A stretch of 64,000 nucleotides of DNA from Emydura subglobosa (GCA_007922225.1 ML679969.1:21041769-21105768); one strand, 5' to 3'; shown: positions 44,639 through 57,100, numbered from the stretch's first letter. Notes: generated by a model not told the origin, from the letters alone. Program-made: numbers and translations.

Positions 44639-45692
44639 CCTTTCTGGCCCCACGGTTGTGGCCCTTCTTCGGGCCCCAGCTCGGAGGAAGGCCACTGCAC
44701 CTTCCTAAAAAGGGGAATGTTCGCTGCGGATATGAGTCTGGTGTCCCGGCCCTTGGCAGGGTGGGCGAGCAAGCAGGGTTTTCGAGTCAGGAGTGCAGGA
44801 GACGGTACTCACTCTCTGGGTGGCAAGGATCAGGGGGATGGGAGAGGGATGCAGGCCCACCCAACTCCACTGCGTCCCAGCCCAAGGCCCTAGCAGTGGC
44901 AAAGGCATGCCACTAAGTCAATGGGGCTCCTGCCGCAACACGCCGACGGGGCTTGCCCTTGTCTCAGCCACAGTTATGGCTGCCCCTGGGCTACTTCCTC
45001 CCCGTATCCCCAGGTACCTGCATCTGTGGGTTCCTCGGAGTCACTGGGGTAGACCGCCCGCGGCAGGCTCGCCAGTCCCTCAATGTCCACAGGCGGCAAG
45101 GCGGGAAGCTCCTCGGTGAGGGACAGCTCCTCCAGGTCCCAGGGCTCGGGGGATGGCTCGGCCTCCGGCAGCTCCTCTAGGTCCTGTCCTGTCTCGGGGA
45201 ATGGCTTGGCCTCGGGCAGCTCCTCTAGGTCAGGTCCGGCCTCGGGGGGGGGGGGTCTCCCAGCCCTCCGCCTCAGGGGACTCAGTCCAATCACTATGGC
45301 CTATGGGCTTGGCCCAATCCAGGGGGCCTGTAGGCCTTGGCCAGTCTAGGGGCTCGGGGGCCCTACCCAACCCTTAGCGGTTGGTCACTTGGCCTGCTCC
45401 TGGGGTCTTTGCCCCAGGAGGCGCTCGCTTGTGTCAGCGGCCCGGCCTGGTTCAGGCTTCAGCTGTAGCCGGCGGGGCCCCACATCTCCCTCCGGTGGCA
45501 GCTTCCTCCTCTCTGAGCTGTGGGGCCTGCTTTTTGTATCCTCAGCCCTGGCTGAGACTCTGCCCCTCTGGTGCTGGATTGGTCAGCCAGCAGGCCCTAT
45601 CGCGAGCCGGCCTCCCGGTTGCCGGGCAGACTGGGCTGCCGGCCCTTTCTCTGTCTGGACCTGCATGGAGGAAGGCCACTGCACCTTCCTAC
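44639..45692 (-). mobile_element. Element with terminal direct repeats, inverted copy
   Basis: Minus-strand counterpart of 42677-43822. It is bounded by two direct copies of TAGGAAGGTGCAGTGGCC-type sequence (minus strand, ending near 45692 and 44697). It shares the ORF, the GGATACGGGGAGGAAGT segment and the GTCGGCGTGTTGCGG segment with the forward copy. The TATA-like box is altered (GATACAAAAAG), so it is less likely to be transcribed. Confidence 0.65.
44974..45294 (-). CDS. Acidic Leu/Glu/Pro-repeat ORF of the inverted copy, unknown function
   Basis: The 106-codon frame contains DLEELPEAKPFPE, DLEELPEAEPSPE and DLEELSLTEELPALPPVD. Internal units of about 16 residues are repeated in tandem, one more than in the forward copy. 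A G-run at 45247-45257 upstream may cause frameshifts between copies. No known domain was recognised. Confidence 0.4.
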   Translation of the reverse strand: MIGLSPLRRRAGRPPPPEAGPDLEELPEAKPFPETGQDLEELPEAEPSPEPWDLEELSLTEELPALPPVDIEGLASLPRAVYPSDSEEPTDAGTWGYGEEVAQGQP

Positions 45693-47390
45693 AGGCAGGA
45701 AATACAGCAGATTAAGCAGCAGGAACTATAAAGCTGGGTTAAAGAGCAGCACTTTGACTCTGTCCTGCCTGGCCCATGCCAGAACCCTGGGAATGGAAGG
45801 AATCCAAGGAAAGCCTGGAGAAGCAACAGGCTCCAGGCCTAGAGGAGTGAATGCACTGCAGACCCTGGGCTCATTGAGCAGAACTGGCATGGTATTTGGC
45901 ATGGTACTGTGTGGCAGACATGGCCGTCTGGCAGGCTCTCATGCTGGCTGCTGACTGCTCCAGGGACCATTCATGATGGGCAGCTTCTTGCCAAAGTTAT
46001 TCTCTGGCCCTGGAAGAGGGAGCACTGTGGGTGCAACATGATCAACATGCCAGCCCCAAAGCGTGGTGGCCCTCTGAGCCAGAGGTCCCAGATAGGCCAC
46101 ACCCTGCTGGCTGCTCTAGCAAAAGGCAGCAGTATTGTCCACTAACTGCTGGAACCAGATGCTCTTCAGGCAAGGCAGGGCTGGCTGGCAGGCTTGACAG
46201 ACTGTTCCCAATTCCAAGATATTAGGTGAAGTTTGGGCTCCTGGGCCCAGAGGCTTTGGATTGTGGCCTGACGTTGGTGACCTAGTCTAGCCCTGAAATA
46301 TTGTTGCCAGCACAGCAGATGGTAGAGATGAGTTGATGGGGCAGCTTTGCAAGCATGTTCCCCATTGACCTTCAGAGATCACAGCTTTAACCTCATTCTT
46401 AGCCTGTCCAGGCAGCTGGTATAATAGCAGAGCCCCAAAGCCATATTTTTAGCGAGCATGGCTTGATAGTTTGAAGTCTACATTTGCAAAGTGTTTCTGA
46501 GTATGTCCTCCTGCCTAGATCTCCGCACATTGGTTCTCTATCCCTTAGTCTGGCCCTCCCCATCTGGCCTCATCTTGACCTCTCCTGAGCTGCAGAAACA
46601 CCTAGGGAACTGGAGACTGAATGAGTACGGAGTATTTAAGATCCAATGAAAGCAATCAGCAACCTTAGTTGTGGGGGGATTGGAGGCTGCATTAGATAGC
46701 TCCAAATTACCCTTGCGAAATGGCAGAAGCTGTCTCCCATGCTGCTATGTCTGAAGAAAGTCTACCAGAGAGTGGGGTGACCCCAGATCCAGGGCTTCAG
46801 CCAGGGTCTCAGAGCACTGGAAAGCAGCTGACAGTCTGATGGGATGGCTGATGGCTTATTTAGAAATATAAGACCACCAGAGCTGCCTGTTTCATACTCC
46901 AGGTGTGAAACACAATCGGTATGCACTGAAAGAAGCCAGCAGCAAACCCACAAAGCATAATGGCTAAAAAAAATGGCACAGCACTAATGAAAAATTACCC
47001 ACCCCCCAGAGCAGCACCCCCATCCTTGAGCTAAAGAGATGAGTCTAGCAGCATGTCCTGATGTTCAACAGAGTGCGGCCAGCAGGGATCTGGGGGGGAA
47101 ATAGTTCCCAAAGGAAAGGGTCCTTACTGAGAAAATCCTGTGCCGTAGTCCCCTGGAAGTGAGCAGGCAGTGGTGAGACCTCTGGAGCAGGGCACTGGTG
47201 GTCTCTGGCAGTCTAAGCTTTCCCAGCCAATGAGAACTGAGGAGAAGACAGATGTTGGGAAGACACTGATACGCGTCTTGTAAAAGGAGATGGCAGGGAG
47301 CTCCCCAGCCCTTCTGGCACAGCAGCGGCTGGCTCCCAAGGTCTCGGATGACTGGGTCCACAGAATTCAATAGGGCCAAGTGGTAAGGTG
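45693..47390. other. Intergenic, 1.7 kb, unassigned
   Basis: No exon or repeat border was recognised before the solo LTR. Confidence 0.4.
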
Positions 47391-48051
47391 TGTGGAATCA
47401 AAGAAATAAGCATTACATTTATTAATAGAATGCTTGGCCTGAAACTGGACATGGAAGGCCTGGCCTGAAGTTGTAGCCTGAAACGGAAATAGAAGGCCCA
47501 GACTAAACCATTAACAGAATGCCTCAACTGAAATTAGGATAAAGAGGTTAAAACCCCACAAGAGGTCTCTGAACCACACCCGAGAAGCAAGTCTCTGTTA
47601 TGAGCCTTAAGTCTTATTGAAGTCTGTGAACAGACTTCACCTGTTTGATAAGTACCAGTACTTGTCCCTTTGTCTTACCGGCCCCACAGAGACTCACACC
47701 ATTGTATACTCAAGTGATTCATTGGGCATCTCTGTGAGGGCATCTGGTGTGCCCACTATGCATTGTGATTGTCTACCTTGTTAAGTATAAACTGTTAATC
47801 AAATTCCACTATACGATCAACATGTAAGTGAACCTAAGCAACCCCTATATAAGTCTTTTGTATCTGTTAGCAAGTTGAAATACATTTGCCCAGCATCCAG
47901 ACATGCTGCTTGACTTCCCTATAGCCACCTGGGTTTTCCCTATGGCTATAGTATTCCCCATAGCTATGGTTATGTGACTGTGTGTGTGTCACAATTAAAG
48001 CTGCACCCGATCCAACTCTAAAATGTAGCAGTGTGATTCTTTTCCACGACA
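47391..48051 (+). mobile_element. Solo LTR with 4-bp target duplication
   Basis: The 661-bp unit runs from TGTGGAATCA to TTCCACGACA and is flanked by GGTG at 47387-47390 and 48052-48055. It has TATATAA at 47846-47852 and ATTAAA at 47994-47999 in LTR order. A 4-bp duplication fits gammaretrovirus-like endogenous elements. No internal genes are attached. Confidence 0.78.
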
Positions 48052-48055
48052 GGTG

Positions 48056-50487
48056 GATTCATCCCCAGAGGGACTCATGAACCAGAGGGATACCAAGGTG
48101 GACCTGCAGATGGGCTTACGCGAGCTGAAACAGGTAGGTAGACCATACAGGCAAATGATCTTGGGGTGAACCTCAGGCACCATCCCAGAAGGCAGTGAGG
48201 TCAAGTCGATAGCCACAGGACTGACCCCTCAGGATGTGATATGGGGGGATATGAACAAGGGAAGCAGTGAAAGGTTCCCGGCTCAGAGCCATAGAGGACA
48301 ATAACAAAACCTATAGAAACTATGACTTGGGCAGGAACCCAGATCTGTGTCTGGGATCTCAGCCAAAGCAGCAGATGATGCCAGTAACCGATGTCCTAGA
48401 CTGACCTTGCCAATGCTCAGGCTCCTTTAGTCAAAGTACTGAGCACCAGCGGAGAGAGTTTGATGCATCTAGGGCTAAAAGGCCTCTCACCAAGGCGACT
48501 AAGCCCAGAGCAGCCAGCACCAGACCGCTCCACACCAGTGCAGCAGAGACTCTCCTGTCTGCGGCTCCAGGGGCAGGTCCCCATCATTCTGGGCATCAAA
48601 GCTGGCATAGCACCATGCAGTCAAGGTGTGTGACTCATGATTTAGTTTCTCCTTCTTCCTCAGCTTGGATGGAGGGAGAAACATGGTGCCAGGAACCAGT
48701 TCTGGGAAGCTTCGTTAGGCCTGGTCCATGGACTCTTCCTCTAAGTCAGCTAGTGCTGAGGGTGGAGCCAGCCTCTTCCCACTCTGGTTGCTGACTTTTG
48801 GGAACATGACAAAGAGGCCAGAGAGTTCCTTGCAGGCTTGTCAGACTGACTCTCAGACCTGATGCCTCGTGTGTGGGACAACATCATCCAGGGCTGGCTA
48901 CTGCATCCAACCCCGGCACAGAACCACCTGGCTGCCTGTTCCTGACTCAGCGAGCTAGGGCCCAGGTGTCGACTCCTCTGCACAGTCAGACCAGGAAGAG
49001 ATGCCCATGGGGCCATGATGGTAGCTGGAGCTCAGGGCAACTCTTTGAAGCTCTGTGTGTGCATTAGGCACAAAGAGCTCTGTGGGGAACGTGCCCCTCC
49101 GCCAGGCAGAAAAGAAACCGATTGGGCTCTTCTGCCATGGCCCTGATGCCATCACAGAAGGGACATGGCTTGAGGCCAGAGGACTTGGCCTCACTTAGAA
49201 AGGAAAGGCCTGAGAACATGAAGAAAACTCAGCATCCTGGGAAAAAATGGCCCAATGGTCCAAAAAGTCTAAAAAGCTTGTCCCAACTCTAACTCTCCTC
49301 AGCTACATGGGAGGCTCCAGAAGCATTTGCCTAACGCAGCTCCCACTGGACTCACTGCAGAGTTAGACCAGGGAAGCCCTGTTGAAAATCCCACTCTACA
49401 ATTAAAACATCTGCTCTTTCCCCAAAGGGGGCAGCAGCGCACACCACTGAGCTCCTGCTCACTGCTTGCTGCCACTCTGCGGAAGACACTGGGGGCTTGG
49501 ATCCTGAGCTCCTCAGTGATGCCATGGGAGGGGCTGGTGCAGCCTCTGGTGCAGGCTGCCCTCCAGAAGGTTCGAGGGTGCATGCACTAGAGCACAGACC
49601 CATGCTGGCAGTGCTCAAGGAAGGAGGAATAGCTGCCCTCTCCTAGCCTGCCTGTAAGGGCGGGGCCATGGGCATCAGTGATGGGTGCTGGCCTGTGTAG
49701 GCTGGGAGACACAAGCACATGGAAATGCTAACAGATAATCACATAGAGTACCCAGTTCCAAGGGTCAGCACCGGCAATGGGGCATTTCATCCGTGGGCTG
49801 GTTCCTCACTGGGGAGGAGATTCAGGGGCTCTCTTTGCCAGAATGAAGTTTAATATTAAACACTCCATTAACCACCAGTGATATGGGCTGTGCACGGCCC
49901 CAGGAGATGCTGTCACAGCCACCCCATGCAGGGTGCCCCATGCTCCCGGAGCACACACTTGGCCTTTCCCCTGCCCCTCCCAGAAAAGGGGACATTTCCT
50001 CCCATCAGTATCTGTAGACAAGGAAGGAACTCACAGCCCCTGGGCCTTGCTCTGGGGAAGTAGACAGATTCACAGCCCCAAGGCCTGGGCGATTTCTGTC
50101 TCAAGGAGCTGAAGCCCATCTCATTAATGGGCTGAGGTCTGTGGGGTCTTTGCAGTTCCTTTCCCTGAGGCTTGGCACTGAGGGAGCTGCCCTCGGAGAG
50201 CCCTTTTAGCATGTGGTTACATTGGAGTGGGGGGATCTGCTCCCTGTCTCCAGAATCCCCGTCTCCAGGAATCTGAGTAATGACTTGCAGCGAACGGCTT
50301 TGGTGGCTTGTCCTGCACTGCGCCTTCTCTGCTGCTCCAGCCCTCAGCATTGCACCACATCTGTGGATCCAGGGACTCCCTGTCCTGGGCTATTCAACAG
50401 CACCAAACACTTAAAGGCTTTGGATGCACTGCAAGAACTCTACTATCTGCCCGAGCTTTCTGACCCCCCTCGTTAGCTCACTAACTC
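48056..50487. other. Between solo LTR and RELL2 coding end; possible RELL2 3' UTR
   Basis: The part nearest 50487 may be RELL2 3' UTR. Minus-strand ATTAAA lies at 49849-49854. The rest shows no recognised gene. Confidence 0.4.
49849..49854 (-). promoter_or_regulatory. RELL2: Candidate RELL2 poly(A) signal ATTAAA
   Basis: Minus-strand ATTAAA about 635 bases past the RELL2 stop. It is the closest signal seen and is compatible with a short 3' UTR. Confidence 0.4.
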
Positions 50488-51166
50488 TCAAGCACGATTC
50501 CCTGAAGAGCTGCTGCTTGGGGAGCCCCAGGCGGATTTTGAGACCCTGCACTGGAGAGAAAAGAGTGGAAAAGACCCTACCTGTTGCCCCATGGCCTCCT
50601 CTCCACTTTGTTTCTTGTTGGCATCCTCGTTCCCAGCTGCAGCTGCTCGGGGTCCTTGCACACCTGGGCTTCCTTTAATTGGCGGCATTTCTTTAGCTGC
50701 CCCTTTCACAGTCGCCTGCTGTGGGTCATTGTGTGGCTCACCCCACTTCACCCCCTCCTGCAAGGCTTCAGGGGCTCCACCCCCCTGCTCTCCTGGGGCC
50801 TGAAGCCCTTCACCCTTCCTTTGGTCACTTCCATTCCCTGAGGCAATGTCTTGGGGGTCAGCATCCTGCAGTGAAGCTGCCTTAACAAATCCCTTCCCCT
50901 CTGGTCCAGTTGTGGGAGCATCCGACATGGCTGGTGCACTGGGAGGAGCCTCCCCTTGGGCGGGGTCATTTAAAGAACCTTCTTGGCCTAGTCCATTGGG
51001 ACAAGCATCTGTCTGGATGGTTCCATTTTGCAGACCCTCCTGATGGAGCTGTTCATTGCTGTGGGCCACCGAGTCTCGGGCACCAGGTTCCTTGCTGCCC
51101 TCAGGAAGGGACTCATCCTGCGGCTCTGGGAAAATGGGCTTCTTCTCAATGTGAGTAACATGAAAC
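50488..51166 (-). CDS. RELL2: RELL2 last coding exon
   Basis: A 679-bp exon starts after GGTAG at 51167-51171 (minus strand). Its first base completes the Arg codon of RFHV. It encodes a low-complexity acidic tail and stops at TGA 50490-50488. A possible donor (CAG then GTAGGG) at 50581/50580 lies in phase at GQQ. If it is used, the last 30 residues seen here would be replaced by another exon. Confidence 0.85.
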
Positions 51167-54100
51167 CTACCAGGGCAAAACAGTCAAGTCACAAGTGGTG
51201 ACAGGTCCCTCCCACAATCCCACCTAGCCCTTCTGCACGCCAGTGCCCACCTCCAGCCTTCAACCCCTCATTCCCACCCTATCTCTCTGCCGGTCCCCAT
51301 CAGCAGTGTCCGACCCCTCATTCCTATCCTATCGCTGTGCCAATGTCAACCTTCAGCCTCCAACTTCTCATTCCCATGTGTGATAGGGTGTGCCTATGCT
51401 GCACTTGAAACAAGGGAGCTGACCCTGTATTATGGGTGGAGGAAGTCCCGCCCCTTAGACTGTGCTGGGCATGCTCCAACTTCTATCTCAGTATAAAAGG
51501 GAGCAGCCCAGTTAATTTGGGGCTGACCACTGAGAAGCAAGGAGCCCTGCTGGAGGCTCCCTCTATGGAACCACCACACCTGGGAATTGGGAGGATTAGA
51601 GACCCAATGGACTCAGAAGAAGCCCAGAAACCTGCAACTGCCTGGCTGAAGGCTGGACACATTGAAGGACCCAGAAGCCTGATGAATTACCATTGGATGA
51701 GACAGAGTAGGAAGTAGCCCAGGGAAGCCCCGACCCATGCAAAGAGTCAGCTTTTGTGGGGGAGGATCCCTGCTGACTCAGTAGCAAGTACCCCAGCCAC
51801 CATTAGGGCTCTCGTCTGGGGCTCAGAAGAGCAGGGTGGGCCTGAGCCCCCTTACCTTGGGTGCCACATGCTCTTAGGTGGCTCCCGACTCCGCCATCCT
51901 GTCCTATTGACCCCGAGAATTGGGCAGCATGGGTGACTCAGGCCACGTGGCCCTGACCTGGAGGGGTTGCTCACTGACTCTGGCCATTGGGCCTTCCTGC
52001 CTCACAACCCCCAGGCAGTAATACTGACTCTGGCTATTGGGCCATACTGTCTTGCTTTCCCTAACCAATTAGAACCCCAAAGGGGGATGGGGTGGGCTCA
52101 CCCTGCGACACCATCCTATCACTGTGCTGGCACTGACCTCCAGCCTCCAACTCCTCATTTCCATCTGTGATGGGGTGTTCTGTCCCCACGTGCCCCTGAA
52201 GGGCTTAAGGGGGCTAGATGGGCCAATTAACCTCCTAGGCTGCACCTGGAGTGGAAGCCAAGGAGCAATGAGGACTAGTTAAAGGATGAGCTCATCTGGA
52301 CAGGAACAGGCAAGGCTGGTATAAAGCCAAGTAGCTGAGGGCAGAAGGGGACTGCAGGGAGGAATCCTGCAGTCACTCTGTCTGAGGCTAGGGATTGCAG
52401 GGAGCGTGGCCTGGCAGGATGGGTGTACCTGGAGGAGTGTGGAAAAGGAGCCTGATAGAGGCAATGTAGGAAGCAGCCCAGGGAATCAGCAGCCGGGGTG
52501 GGACAGGGCAGATGTTAGCCACTGGTTGTACGTTGCCTGAGCTGGAACTAAAGAAGAGGGCAGGCCCAGGTTCCCCTGCCCACCACTGTGGAAGGAGCAT
52601 GAGTGGGGGGCAGTGAATTGGAAAGCTGCTGGGATGGCTGGTACAGAGAGACTTTGGTACCCTTCCCTCCGCCCCTGACCCCAGAAGGGGAAAACTGCAG
52701 TGACCTAGCCAGAGGGCCAAGTCACAAAGAGGGAGCAGTTGAGTCACGAGACAGATTGGGAGCGAGTGAGCACCAACAGGAAGGGGCATCAGACTGGCAG
52801 AGCTAAACTCCAGCCACAGCTACCAGGAGGCACCAATCGTGAGTAGTGAACCCGGCTGTGCTCCAGTCTCTGACCCCGGCTCCTTTACGTGGTCTTTCAA
52901 CATACTGTAACTGAACGCCGAACTCTTCCTTCCTGCTGGTGCTGACCTCTGACCACTCAGACCAACCCCTCCAGATGTCACTAATGGCCTCCCACTTCCA
53001 CAGGCCACCAGGTGTCGGGCCTCTGACCCTCCACACCACATATGCATGCTGACACCTGACCTCTGACCCTCTTCAAGCAAACCCCTTCACTATGCCCATC
53101 CTGACCCTTCGCTCCTGCCCCTTGGGTGTGCCCATCCTGACCTCTGACCCTTGGATATACTGTCCTAACCCTCATCCTCTTCTTTGTGCACATTTCCCTT
53201 CATGCTTTGCAGAATGGCTGTTGCTGTCATATTTGTCTTGCTAGCTGGTCACAAAGCTCTGAGAGGGGCTGACAGACAAGCAGCCACCAGTTTTAACCTG
53301 ACCATGTAAGCCGAGGCCCGACTGAAGTCATCCTCCAAAGAGTGTGCAGTTTAAGTGGGCAATACCCTCTCAAGGGAGAAGGCATGTGTGTGTCTCCATT
53401 TATTTATCGCTCGCTCCAGTCGGCAGGAAGATCATCTGGTTAACTTTCCTTCTGACACGCATGGGAAAGTGACTGTGTCAGTCCCATGTGATTCCCAAAT
53501 GGTGCATTGCTCTGTCTGGCTCTGCTTCTGGAGAGAAGGCATTTTCTCTAGCCAGCAGAGCATTAGCCCCTGCAAGTCATGGATTTTGAAGGAAGCTTTG
53601 CCAGCCTCTGACAGAAGAGGGGCCCAGCACTGCCCTTCTTTGACATATTCAGCTCTTTATTAGTGCTGCTTCACTCTGCCTTTTGCCTGCCATTGGCGGC
53701 TGCTGGCAGCTTGGTGTCAGGCCCTGCCTTAGGGACCGTTTGCCCATATGGCCACAGGAGACCCCTGACACCAACAGTGGTGCAGGGCAGGAGAGCACAA
53801 ATTGCACGCTATTGGGGTGCTGGGCCTGTGAGCAAAGGGCGCTGCTCTGACTGTTGGCGAGCATGCATCACAAAGCCAGCAAAGCCGAGCCAGGGAAGTT
53901 GGAACTGTCTGCTTTCCCTAGGGGAAGAGGACAGCAGGGATCGGTTTGCCTTTGGCTTTGTATGGAAGGCAAGTAGGCACTGGACCCTGGGGAGAGGAGA
54001 TGCTCTCTCTGTGCCAATATGGACTGTAGTGAGGCAGGGGGGAAGAGGAAGGGGAAGGGGTGTTTGACTGGGAGCCAGGAGACCTGGACTCTGTTTCTTG

Positions 54101-57100
54101 CTCTGCCATTGGTTCATGAGGTGACTGGGTGAGACCCTGTCCTCTCTGTTTTTCCTCGGATAGATATACATGTCAGAGGGCAGTGTCACCATGGATAGAC
54201 ACCAATCTCTCTGCATAGACGGTGCAGTGCAGAGCCGTAAACACCTAGTGGGAGGCCCTGGCTCATGTTGCCAGGGACCCGTTGGGCTGCATTAATTAAG
54301 TGGGAAGAAGTAAGGGGACAGGAGAGAGACTCTCCCTAGGAGCTCCTTCTCCTTTGCTCAGTGTGAACCCTAAGAGTCCCTTTACACCAACTGGCAAAGG
54401 ACACAGAACAGTTACCCAGACAGTGCCGTATATGGCATCGTGGAAAGCCAAGTGACCTGCTGGGCATGGCGCTCAGTGTATGATGCATGCACAGGCTGAG
54501 GATAAAGAGCTGTGCATGTGGGTTGGGAACGTCTTCTTAAACTATGTCCTGCAGGCCGCTGCTAAACAAGCCTGCGCTAGAGGAAGGGATGTGGATTTCC
54601 CTGTCGGCATGGCTTGATTACAAGCAATGGGCAATGGACGGACATTGACAGCTCCGCGAGACAAGGTGATTAGGCCAATCAGAAGAGCAAATTGAGCAGA
54701 GGCTGAGGATGACAGCAGGGCATCTGCGCCAGCGGGGGAGAAGCACTTGGGCTGGAGTGTGCGCTTGAAAGGAATGTATTGCAAAAGGTTAGTAGACAAT
54801 AAAAAGCAGGGGAGAGAAGCCCTTCATTGCCCATCACTTAGAGGACAAAGGGGTCAGCGCCTGCTGAACCTGTGAGTGGTAGAGTCTCCCGCCTTGGACC
54901 GGGGGGGGTGATGCTGGCAGCTTGGTGGAAGTGAGAAAGCTGCTTAGGCAAAGATCATAGTTTGCTGAAGTTGATCTGTCGTCACTAGAAAGCGTGTTAT
55001 TTGTGTTCCCTTTGTAACCGCACCTGTCTCTTTTTCTCTTGCTTAGTATCACTTAAAGCGCTGCTCTTTATTAATAAACTTATTTGTAGTTTTATTATAA
55101 ACCATCTCCGTGCTGTGTATTAAGGTCAAGTGTGTGCCTTCGGCTGGGCTAATAGGCTAGTGTGGTGTGCTGGCTCTTTGGAGACAGGGAACCTAATAAT
55201 TTCTGTAAGTACCCAGTGAAAGGGAATGGACATTGCCCGGGGATGTCTCTGAGGACCAGGGGAGCTGAGGTTCATTGGCAGTTACTGTAAGGTGAAGCTT
55301 AGCGTGGCAGAGTCTTGAGGAGCCAGTAGTACAGCAGGCTGGTGTGGCAGGGAGCTGACACACCGTTCAAATGCCAGCAGAGTTCTTTCTTGCTAGGGCA
55401 GAGAGATAAAACAGAAGCATATGGTTCTGGGGTCCTTGAGGAGAGCGTCACACACAACTACTAAGGCTGACTGAAATGTGGGGGAGACACAGTGGGGGAG
55501 TGAATCTCTTATGGCTCAACTTCTGTTGGTGGAAGGGACAAGCTTTCAAGCACCACACCTTCTACTAACAGACATTGGTCCAATAAAACCACGTTGTCTC
55601 TCCCGCACTTTGTCTCTCTCATAACCTAGGACCAACATGACTAGAGCACCAGTGCAGACAGACATGTAGTGGTTGTTCTCGCCACCTACCTGCCCACAGA
55701 GAAGACGGTAGTCTCTCCAGGGTGCATCCTGCCTTTGCCGTCCTTGGATCTGCCTTGGCGGTGCAGTGGGGGCCTCTTCCTCTTGCTGCAGTGAATGCAC
55801 GGTGCCTGTGTGGAGCCCAGGTGCACCGTGTGGTGATGTGGCTGGCCCCCATCCTGGCTGGTCCGATGTGGACAAAGGCTGCAGTAGGACAGCGAACAGA
55901 AAGACAGTGAGTTCCCTTCACCTGGGGGACTCCACCCCTCCCCTTGGCCCAGCTTCACTGTGCAATGACCTGAGAAGCAGCTTTTGAGGAAACACCCCTT
56001 TATCTCACAGCATGTGGGCAATGTGACCCATAGGACGGAGGCAGGGAAGGCATGTGCCAGCCTGACAGCAGGCCAGTGTGTTCACATGGAGTCAAAGAAG
56101 TAAGGTCCCCATATACTGGAGGATCTAGCCCCTCCACAGCTGAGCCATAAGGCCTCAAGCTCTACTTGTCCTCATCAATGGCAAGATACTTTCCAGTCAG
56201 CCATTGAGTCTGAGTGGGACTGGACAAGGAGCTGGAGCGAACTCAGAGGGTCTCTGAATTGGAACACTTCCCTTGGCACTGCTGATCCCTCAGATCTTGG
56301 TGTGACAGGCTCTGGAAGAGTTAACTGGAGTTGGAGAGGCCAATTAGCCCATCACATCACCCTGGGAGGGCAGGAGGTTTGCAGAGTGAAACTCTGCAGT
56401 CCCTCTCTTGGCAGTAGAGAGACCAGGGACTGGTAGGAGTCAGGAGGAAGCCCGGGGGAGAGCTGGCCCAGGGATCCCTGCCTGAGTAGAGAAGTCTGGC
56501 AAGAGTCCAGGAGAGACACAAAGCAGGCAGATGGCTAGAGCAGACTGCAGTGGTGAAGCACCCTGATAAAAGGTGACAGCCCTGCGAGGTGTTAGTGGAG
56601 GAGCAGTGCAAAGGAAGGAGAAGGATGAAAGGTGGTGCTCATGGAGGGCAGAGCTTGGTTTTGATTTGGGATTTATTAGCAGATTCTAGGAGACAGGCTT
56701 GGGAGTCCTGGCCCTGAAAGAAGGCGAGCGGCTGATAGAGCAGATCTGGGCTACTGGTTATAAAGTCCCTGAACTGGAACCCAGTGTGGAAAGTGGGCCT
56801 GGGTTCCCTTGCCAGCCACTGGGGAAGGTGGTGTGATGCCCCCTAATATAAGGGGATAAGGACTTTTGAGAGCCCTGAGATAAGAGTACGTAAGGACCAT
56901 GGGCCCCAGTGTTGGGGCCAAAGACCTGATGTGAGGACGTTGGACTCCCTGTTACCCAGAAGGGTCAGGCTAAATGTGACCTGGCCAGAGGGCCAAGTCG
57001 TGAGAAGGGGCAGATCGCTCCAGGATAGGAGTGACTGCCAGCAGGGGGGCCAGAGAAGAAAAAGCTTCTATGCTGAGCCCAGCCACTCCTCCACACCTTG

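Larger units (their letters stand above)
51239..53180. repeat. Minisatellite of 50-bp period split by two LTRs
   Basis: Units of about 50 bp (cores CCTCATTCCCAT and CCTATCACTGTGCC) occupy 51239-51378, resume at 52111-52165 between the two LTRs, and continue in degenerate form (TGACCTCTGACC-rich) after about 52859. Confidence 0.7.
51167..55689 (-). other. RELL2 intron, 4.5 kb
   Basis: Holds a 50-bp minisatellite, two LTR units and a further LTR-like region, all listed separately. Between 53181 and 54769 nothing was recognised. Confidence 0.5.
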
